Assembly (NCBI GenBank): GCA_032719365.1
Contig: CM064862.1
Location: forward strand, 4,104,501-4,168,500
DNA from: Prinsepia uniflora
Taxonomy: Eukaryota > Streptophyta > Magnoliopsida > Rosales > Rosaceae
DNA length: 64,000 nt
Direction: 5' to 3'
The position numbers were made by a program, and so were the translations under genes. Below the pieces are notes generated by a model that did not search any database, was not told where the DNA came from, and saw only the letters and a program-made list of their open reading frames with translations. Below, piece after piece: positions 57,301 through 64,000 of the stretch; the stretch's first letter is position 1, and each line of letters opens with the position of its first letter.

Positions 57301-57592
57301 TCAAATGCATGCATGCTTTTTAGTGAAGGGTACAAATGTCTTTGATAAACTATTTTTATAAACTCTTTGTTTTGTCCACTCACAGCTTTAAATGTTTTGA
57401 CTGCCCTTCAGGTTGACAATGGATGTGGACTGTAGCAGAAACCGAAATATCACATACCTCCTCCGGATCCTGGCGTACTCTGATGGCCCGAGAGGACTAA
57501 GGTCGGAATTATCCCTTGTCTGACACTCCGTGTCAGACGGGAGCATGGCACATCCCGTGTTAATCCCAGGGGGATTGGGATGAGTCGTGTCA
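51344..57592 (+). repeat. 3' LTR of the LARD, split by LTR 4
   Basis: It starts TGTAACGACCCGTCCC at 51344 and ends GATGAGTCGTGTCA at 57592. The parts 51344-51818 and 55232-57592 add to about 2.84 kb. Perfect bracket repeats CTGTGAGTGGAC (56012-56023) and GTCCACTCACAG (57374-57385) are present. It contains the empty site (near 57045) matching the location of solo LTR 2 in the 5' LTR. Confidence 0.85.
51819..55231 (-). mobile_element. LTR 4, Tekay-type, reverse, no target duplication
   Basis: It is 3413 bp, from TGACAGGACCGCCCCCG to GATGGGTCGTTACA on the plus strand. It lies in the LARD 3' LTR. Flanking pentamers CAAAT (51814-51818) and CCGTG (55232-55236) differ, unlike the other insertions here. 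Bracket arms are at 52015-52025 and 53345-53355. Hairpin units GAGTCTTTAAACTC and GGGTCTTTAAACCC are at 52355-52600. Confidence 0.85.
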
Positions 57593-58296
57593 CTCGAAAT
57601 AAATTGAGTAAATAAATTCGCAGAAATAAAGCGGAAGTAAAAAGAGGTAAAAAAAACACCGAAATTTAACGACGTTCGTCAACGTGCCTACGTCCTCGGA
57701 CGATAGCTCCAAAATTCTTCACTATGAATAATGGGATTACAAGTACAATCTCACTCAATGGTGGATACACAACTCTCAACTTGATTCATTCAAGAGGATC
57801 TCACTTTCTCATTTTTTTCTCACAAATGAAGCTATCTTCCTATTTCTCACACAAGTAGGAACTCTCTTCTCACTCTCACCTTTGGTGGATAACTTGTTGC
57901 TTGAAGGATGATTGAGAATGCTCAATCCCTCTCTTTTTTATAGGGATGGATGGAAGGAAGTCATCAATGCATAGCCATGCATAATAGTTAGCTCCAATTA
58001 ATCTCATGGTAACTCTCATGAGTATAGTAATTTCCCACAATATATTGGGAGATCAAAAGTCTTCTTTGTTTTCAAGCACATGAATGAACCTACCCAAAAT
58101 CATATCTATGCACAAACCATAACATGTGCATTGGGATATCAAAAGTCTTCATTTGGGGAATTCTAAATATCATATTAATTCTCCTCCACTTAATGGAAGG
58201 ATTACCCCATCAAATTCTCCCCCACTAAATGGAGGGAATAACTCATTAAACTCCCTTCCACTTAATGGAGGGAATAACCCATTAAATTCCCCTTCA
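57593..58296 (-). mobile_element. Copia (Tork/TNT1-like) LTR
   Basis: The minus strand begins TGAAGGGGAATTTAATGGG (58296), has a TATAAAAAAGAGAGGG promoter near 57935, a leader rich in GAGA, and the CCGAGGACGTAGGCACG block (57695) typical of the R/U5 part of plant Copia LTRs. Its end joins the LARD 3' LTR at 57592. No flanking duplication can be shown, so it may be the remaining part of a Copia LTR into which the LARD inserted. Confidence 0.72.
58186..58293. repeat. 36-bp tandem repeat, 3 copies
   Basis: CCACTTAATGGAGGGAATAA-type units start at 58186, 58222 and 58258. They form the U3 start of the Copia LTR. The 36-bp period keeps a frame open by chance. Confidence 0.85.
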
Positions 58297-59192
58297 TGGT
58301 GGCAAACCCAGCGGAGGTGCCACTAAACAAACAAATTATGGGTCTTCCCAGGGCATGTATGACTTATGAGATGGTAAAGATGACTGCTAAGGATATGGGT
58401 GAATTTGACCTCTCAGATGGTTGCAAGGACTTTCAATTTGGGAGTTTCATGAAAATTTAGATTCTTTTGGATATTACTCACCAATGAGGGAAGTGATCAT
58501 AACAGTACTAGCGAAGGTAAATAGGGCCACTAGACTGCAGGGGGGAGGATAGATGTAAAAACACCTAGTAACTATCTGCCCTCTTTTTCGTGACTTAGGA
58601 AGGATCATGGAGAAGTTAGTGAATACTTACGTAGTGGAGACTAAACACGTATGTTCCTCAGTAGAAGATAATGACCATCATGGAGTGTTTGTGGGAACTA
58701 AATCAAATTTAAACTTGGTTGATGTGGAGGCAATTTTAATGAGGAGCGTAATGGTCACATGACTAGAAAATACTGATAACAGGATGTTGCAGACTTGTAG
58801 GAAACAAATGAAATTGGGTTCGAGATCCTAGAGGCACGAGTTTACCAGACAAGGAAAATCAGAGTTGCTTCTCAGTCGTACGAGTTACTAGTACCAGACC
58901 TAGATGTCCATTTTGATTTAATGAAACTTATTGAATGCTATGTGAGACCTAAAATGGGGGGTGAATGATAAGAAAAGACATGTCGATTGGTAATTGAGGT
59001 AACTGAAGAATCTTTGTCCAAGAGGATGAATGCCTTGCTCAAGGGTACTACAACAAATAATGCATCAGTGGAGGCTATTCATTATTAGCCCTTTTGGGAG
59101 CCAGAAGTTTCCTTAGCTGGAATTGCAAGGGATTAGGGAATCCCCGAGTAGTAGATGCTTTAAAAGGTTTATAAATAGTAGGAAACCCCTAT
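58297..59192 (+). mobile_element. LINE fragment 2 (relative of 19495-21270)
   Basis: It begins GGCAAACCCAGCGGAGGTGCC, equivalent to about 19530 of fragment 1, and follows it to WNCKGL (59118) and beyond. Compared with fragment 1 it lacks the part between GATATTACTCA and CCAATGAGG (about 58475), which removes the CCHC region. It ends at 59192, where a Copia LTR begins. There is no open frame. Confidence 0.85.
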
Positions 59193-59737
59193 TGGGGAAA
59201 GTATTAGAATGGAAATAATAACTCAAACGACAAAAGGATAAATATGCAAGAAAATAAAAGATTAAAGAATAGAGAACCAATTGCCTACGTCCACGGGACA
59301 ACAACAACAAGAATCTCCACTAATGAAATTAGGGGTACAAAGAGATGCACAACTTCAAGAATACTACTTGAAGGAAACCCTCTCTCACACACTTGTTTTG
59401 CTACCAACACTACAACACTCAACACTCTCAACTTGGAGTGGGCACTCTTCACTCTCTACTTGGAGGAAGATGTTTCTCTTAGATGAGATTGATGGAATGG
59501 GCAAATGACCTCTCCTTATATAAGACAAGGAGGAACCATCTAGATGCCTTCATTAATACTTCATCCACTCACATACTTCATTTATGGATTTTCCATCTAC
59601 TTCCTTCATGAACCTTCTACATGCATCTTGGATTCATGCACTTTAAGATTAATCTAGAATCACTTGTATATTCTAGATAAACCCAATTATGGAAGCCCAA
59701 AAAACCTTTTGTGAATATTGGGCCTAGATATTTTACA
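59193..59737 (-). repeat. 3' LTR of the Copia element (545 bp)
   Basis: On the minus strand it runs TGTAAAATATC to CTTTCCCCA. A TTATATAAGG promoter motif is near 59520. It is a different family from the LTR at 57593-58296, although both have the CACGT/GACGTAGGC block. Confidence 0.85.
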
Positions 59738-59777
59738 ATCTCCCCCTCCAAGCCAACCAGATCAAAACAAGGTGACT

Positions 59778-60331
59778 TCTACTTGAAGTCCATTCCAACA
59801 TATTTACTTCAATCCTCCAACTTCTTTGCCCAAAACCCTTGACAACGGAGTAAGCCTTGAACTTCGTCAACTGCTCATTCTCGTCCTTCTTCAACTTGAA
59901 CACCCACTTATTTTTTTAGTGTTTTTCTGCCTTTAAGAAGCTCCACCAACTCATACGTGTCATTCTTTAATAAAAAAATTCATCTCATACTTCATTGCTA
60001 GCATCCATTTATCATTATCTGCATGAATCTTTGCCTCCTCAAAATTTTCAGGCTCTCCATCGCCAGTCAGAAGAATGTATCTAGAATACGGGTCGTCCTC
60101 ATCACTAGTCACGAGAATATACTGTGAAGAAGGATACGTAGTATTCGGCTTTGGAACTCTGTTTGATTTACGAACTGGTACTTGGGAAATCTCTGGTTGC
60201 TCACCCTGGCTTGGCTCCCCCTGATTAGGCTCCCCCTGATTTTGATCCTCCTGATCATCGTCTTCAGGTTCAGACACTATCTCAGCACATCGTGCTTCAG
60301 CCATATCAGGAACGTCTTCATGTATAATCTC
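59778..60331 (-). pseudogene. Copia reverse transcriptase, N-terminal fragment
   Basis: It reads RKSNRVPKPNTTYPSSQY, EPENFEEAKIHADNDKWMLAMKYEM, then ELVELLKGRKTLK and VFKLKKDENEQL across frame changes. These are the usual residues before the RT palm motifs; the YVDD region is absent. It joins the LTR side by deletion. Confidence 0.82.
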
Positions 60332-61160
60332 TTAAGCTCTACCATTGGGTTCTTGTTGCAGTGGTGATGAATCATAGGTGAGTTGGCCTGCATTTTTAAC
60401 TGTCTCCTTATCAAGATCTACCGCAGTCTGATCTTCAAAGAAGTGTACATTTTTACTTCTAAATAACTTGTTGGTCTTTGGATCCCACATGCGGTAGCCC
60501 ATCTCTTCATTATCGTACTCGAGAAAGATGCACGGTGTGCCTTTATCATCTATCTTCAATCTTTTCTCGTCGGATACACATGCAAATGCTTTACACACAA
60601 ACACTTTCAAGTGTGAGTATGAAGCGCTTTTACCAGTCCATACGCCTTCAGGAGTCCCAGAGTTCAACGGTATACTTGGTGATCGGTTGATAAGGTAACA
60701 AGCGGCTGACACAGCTTCGCCCCAAAAACGCTTTGATAGATTGGTTGTCTTCAGCATGCACCTAACCTTCTCCAAAATGGTGCGATTCATCCTCTTAGCT
60801 ACACCATTACGTTGTAGGGTGCCAGGAATTGTCTTCTCATGCCTAATGCCATACTTCAAACAGTAATCTCTGAACTCGTTCGAAGTGTACTCTCCACCAT
60901 TGTCACTACGGATACATTTGAGGGCTCTTCTAGTCTCCCTCTCCACCATGGCATGGAACTGCTTGAAGGTTTGGAATACCTGTCCTTTTGATTTCAATAA
61001 ATATACCCAAACCTTTCGTGAAGCATCATCAATAAAAGTGACAAAATATCTATTACCACCTAGTGATTCAACTTCCATAGGACCACAAACATCAGAATGT
61101 ACTAGGTCTAATATATTTTCTTTTCTTGTGAAGGTACCAGAAAAACTAACTTGATGTTGC
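60332..61160 (-). pseudogene. Copia integrase core
   Basis: It includes YFVTFIDDASRKVWVYLL (first Asp), CIRSDNGGEYTSNEF (second Asp) and NGVAKRMNRTILEK. In Copia integrases the last motif normally has Glu, the third catalytic residue, where this copy has Lys, so it should be inactive. Downstream residues AVSAACYLINRSPS and the C-terminal GTPCIFLEYDNEEMGYRMWD are well conserved. Confidence 0.9.
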
Positions 61161-62286
61161 TTGCCATATAAATAATAATCACAAGAGTCTAGTAAGGTAC
61201 CTTTGGCAAAGGGAATAAGAGACTTCTATGCCAAAACTTGCAATCCATTCTCACTCATGTGGCCTAACCTCTTGTGCCATAGATTTGGAGAAGAATTGTC
61301 CGCGACATTCAACTCTCCTTTACAAATCTTGCCATATGTCTTGTAGAGGGTGCAACACAACTTTCCTCTAGCAACCACTAGCGATCCCTTGGTAAGCCTC
61401 CACTTTTGATCACCTCCATGATGATGGAACCCTTTTTGATCAAGCACGCTGGTTGACATTAGATTGAGACGTAAACCAAGAACATGTCTCACATCTTTCA
61501 ATAATAGCTTGTTGCCCAAATCAGTCTCGAACAAAACATCATCTATTCCTAATATCCCGGAATAGCTATCATTGCCCTTCTTTACTTCCCCAAAGTCTCC
61601 GGCTTTGTATGTGGTGAAGAACTCTGAGTGTGTCGTGGCATGGAAAGATGCTCCAGAATCAACTACCCAAGAAATGCTTTTAACTTCATCGGAATGTAGG
61701 CATTCACTATCAAGAGACAACAACTCACATGCTTGACTGGACACGGTAGCGGCAGTATTGGTTGTGTCCTCCTTCTTTTGGTAGGTTGAGCCATCTTTCC
61801 CATCCTTCTTGTTATTGTTTAGTCCGTCGCAATTTTTCATCATGTGGCCATAGAGATTGCAATTATGACACCTTCCATTGAATCGTGTCCTCGAACGGCT
61901 TGCACTTCTTCCACGATCTCAATTGGGACCTTTACACTTGCTCCTTCCTCTATTCTCCGCCATAAAGACTTGGCTACTACCGGAACTTGATGACTTCCTC
62001 CAAGTCTCTTCATTTAACATGTTATCTTTAACATTATCCATAGATAACACACCATTAGGAGCATAGTTACTTACAGTAATGATAAAGGTCTCCTAGCTGT
62101 CGGGCAAAGATCCAAGAAGCAACAACTCTTGAAGCTCATCCACGATCTTCATGTCCATCGTGGCCAATTGATTGACAATGTTTTGGAAGTTGTTGAGGTG
62201 CTCATTCACCCTTACGCCCTCCTTATACTTCATATTAACAAGCTCCTTGATGAGAAACGCTTTCTTGGAGGCGGTCTTTTGCTCGA
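61161..62286 (-). pseudogene. Copia gag end, zinc knuckle, protease and GAG-pre-integrase
   Basis: Minus-strand reading: ASKKAFLIKELVNMKYKEG (UBN2-type gag), FQNIVNQLATMDMKI, a stop, CHNCNLYGHMMKNC (CCHC, near 61840-61880), protease SWVVDSGASFHAT (near 61660), then LWHKRLGHMSENGLQVLA and a TAG before integrase. The gag N-terminus is cut at 62288. Confidence 0.9.
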
Positions 62287-62288
62287 AC

Positions 62289-62476
62289 TGACACGACGCA
62301 TCCCAAATCCCCCTGGGATTAACACGGGATGTGTCATACTCCCGTCTGACACGAAGTGTCAGACAAGAGATAATTCGAACCTCAGTCCGTTCAGGGCTTC
62401 CAGAGTGCGCCAGGATCGGAGGAGGAGTGTGATGTCTCGGTCTCTGCTATAACCCGCATCCGCGATCAACCTGAAG
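62289..62476 (-). mobile_element. Tekay-type LTR 6, 3' terminal 188 bp
   Basis: TGACACGACGCATCCC starts at 62289 and matches, reversed, the last ~190 bp of the LARD LTRs (for example GACACTCCGTGTCAGACGGG at 57522). It is cut at 62476, next to the CAACCTGAAG site, by LTR 7. Confidence 0.82.
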
Positions 62477-63233
62477 TGATATGACCCACCCCCAATCCCC
62501 CGGGATTAAGGGATAAGTCATGTTCCCGTCTAACCCACGTGCGACACGAAGGCTAAACACCTGTCTAACCTCTATGAAACACGTAAGCCAGATAAGGGAT
62601 ACCCAGGTCAACGTACCAAAAACTACTTTCGGTTTCTCAAAGGCGCAGAAACCAATGTGGATCACGTGTGTGATGTCTACGTCTCACTAACAACAGCCTG
62701 CACCACATCAACAACCTGGAAGGTATCGAAAAACAAAAAAGACTGTGAGTGGACAAAAATAAATAATAAGTTCAGAAAACATTTTATAAGAAAATACATT
62801 TATACCCTCCACGTAAAACCAATGCATGCATTCGAAAACCATTTCATTTTCGAGATAATAAAAACCATTTATGAAAACCAGAACTCTTTTCTTTTATCAA
62901 TTTCTGTTTCTCAAATCCCGGGCCTCGGCCCAAAACCATCAAAATCCATATCATCCAGGTTACAACCCAAAACATCTAAAAACCATTTAAAACCATCATG
63001 ATATCACAAAAATCCAGAACACATTTGAAAATCCATGTGAAATCCATTTCAATCAATCGAACCTGCTGGATCTATCCGAGTCTTTAAACTCAATATATAT
63101 CCGAGTTTTTAAACTTAACAGGCCTCAATATCAATCCGAGTCTTTAAACTCTCGAATCTTTAAACTCAATACGCCTACGGGGGAAATCACAATATCCGAG
63201 TCTTTAAACCCCCGAGTCTTTAAAATCACCGGG
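62477..63233 (-). mobile_element. Tekay-type LTR 7, 3' part
   Basis: It starts TGATATGACCCACCCCC and contains the bracket arm CTGTGAGTGGAC (62744) and GAGTCTTTAAACTC hairpin units at 63078-63230. It is cut at 63233 by LTR 8 in opposite orientation. Its right half lies outside the window if it survives. Confidence 0.82.
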
Positions 63234-64000
63234 TGTAACGACCCGGAAAGTCGAAAAAGGAAAATTTAGAAAATTTGAAGGAAAATGACGATTTTGCCCC
63301 TGGAATTGGGCGAACGGTTGACTTTTGGTTTGAGCGGTCAAACGGACGTTGACCAATGACTGTGACGTAGTTTGGGACGTCACGAGTTCATAGACAGGTG
63401 GCACGCCCAATTCCGACATTCGAGGAGAAAGTTATGATGTTCGGAAGTTTAAGGGTAATTCGGTAAATTGGTTAAAGAGGGGCCATTTGTTGACTTTTTT
63501 ATCGGGACCATGTTTGGACTTTCCGTCAATACCGTTGGGTAGGTCTCGAGACGCCGAATCCGTAGACAGGCGGCATGTGTCAATCGGAGTTCTGATGTGA
63601 AGATTATGGGTCTAGGTATATGAAGGGTATTTTGGTAATTTGGTAGGGCAGGGGCAAAATAGTAATTGTGCTATGATGGCTGATTCACTGCTGTTTTCAT
63701 CAAGCAGTAGACACCTGGAATTTTGGAAATTGAGCCTGATATTGCCACTGAGTGACATGTGTCACTTTAATCTACTAATTAGTGGCTTAAATTAATGATG
63801 CAAATCGATTTGGGCGGTGTGGTTACAATTGAAGAGTGTGTGTGTTTTAGGAAAAACAGAGCAAGAAACCATACTTGATCTCAGGTGCAACATGAAATTC
63901 ATTGGCTGGGTTTGTGGGGAATTAAGTGAAATTCAAAGAGACAATTGAGAGGATATTGAAAGATGAGTGATGGGCTTCGAACCCAGCTGAAATCAGAAAA
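63234..64000 (+). mobile_element. Tekay-type LTR 8, 5' part, runs off the window
   Basis: It starts TGTAACGACCCGGAAAGTCG at 63234 and carries the family 5' common region (GACGTAGTTTGGGACGTCACGA, GACAGGCGGCATG). The candidate target pentamer CCGGG is at 63229-63233. The element continues past 64000. Confidence 0.85.

Larger units (their letters stand above)
22814..57592 (+). mobile_element. LARD-like non-coding Tekay-derived retrotransposon, multiply interrupted
   Basis: Parts: 5' LTR (22814-24089 plus 34946-35481), leader with primer site (35482-35625), interior (44622-46415 and 49749-51343), polypurine region, 3' LTR (51344-51818 plus 55232-57592). The two LTRs align over the shared part with many scattered differences (I judge roughly 8-10%), so the element is old. 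The interior, about 3.5 kb after removing insertions, has no reading frame with a known retroelement domain, which fits a LARD. Its PPT-side sequence GAATTTCGAGTATGAAATT is a decayed form of the Tekay GAATTTCGGGGACGAAATT seen at 29397-29424. Four insertions interrupt it. Confidence 0.82.
59193..62288 (-). mobile_element. Copia (Tork/TNT1-like) retrotransposon, 5' truncated and RT-deleted
   Basis: On the minus strand: gag end, CCHC, protease, GAG-pre-integrase, integrase, start of RT, polypurine tract (GGAGGGGGAGAT before 59737), 3' LTR. RT after its first motifs and RNase H are missing. The 5' end is cut at 62288 by a Tekay-type LTR. It inserted into LINE fragment 2; the candidate target pentamer CCTAT (59188-59192) cannot be matched because the other end is outside or lost. 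Confidence 0.88.

Overview
This window is plant nuclear DNA made almost entirely of transposable elements. I found no intact host protein-coding gene, tRNA, rRNA or CRISPR array. The assignment to a flowering plant (probably a eudicot) rests on Tat-lineage Ty3/gypsy elements with a second RNase H, Tekay/Del-type gypsy LTRs about 3 kb long, a Cassandra-like TRIM carrying 5S rRNA promoter sequence, a Tork/TNT1-like Copia element, plant L1-type LINE fragments and a CACTA terminus. Family or species cannot be told from the sequence alone. Layout: 1-408 is the end of a CACTA transposon. 409-2878 is unclassified sequence with two tandem repeats. 2879-11869 is a solo Tekay-type LTR (5-bp target duplication CGGGG) split by a Tat gypsy element at 3756-9659 (target duplication CTTCC). 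11875-16794 is a mosaic: unclassified sequence, a Cassandra LTR fragment, two inverted 24-bp minisatellites that encode a repeated 8-residue peptide, and a decayed Tat gag. 16795-19311 is another Tekay-type LTR with a dense G-box cluster. 19495-21270 is a LINE fragment. 22814-57592 is one large old non-coding element (LARD-like, Tekay-derived) whose two LTRs and interior have been opened by four independent insertions, two of which contain further insertions: a solo LTR (24090-34940) holding a very young gag-only TR-GAG element (26340-34090); a Cassandra TRIM (35626-44616) holding a second Tat element (36294-44585); a reverse solo LTR (46416-49743); and a reverse LTR without a matching target duplication (51819-55231). 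57593-62288 holds Copia LTRs, a second LINE fragment and a truncated Copia element. 62289-64000 is a stack of three further Tekay-type LTR pieces. Insertion order can be read from the target-site duplications: LARD first; then solo LTR 2, Cassandra and solo LTR 3 inside it; then the Tat element inside Cassandra and the TR-GAG inside solo LTR 2. The TR-GAG has two 3045-bp LTRs in which I see three differences, so it is the youngest insertion; the Tat element at 36294-44585 has roughly 3% LTR divergence by eye. The most interesting items are: (a) an almost complete four-exon gene with its own TATA box, on the strand opposite to gag-pol inside the Tat element (37380-40242); (b) arrays of 13- to 14-nt hairpins in the Tekay-type LTRs whose stems covary from unit to unit; (c) an 11- to 12-bp inverted repeat that brackets a 0.85-1.4 kb segment in nearly every Tekay-type LTR; and (d) a duplicated tRNA primer-binding site folded into a hairpin in the LARD leader.
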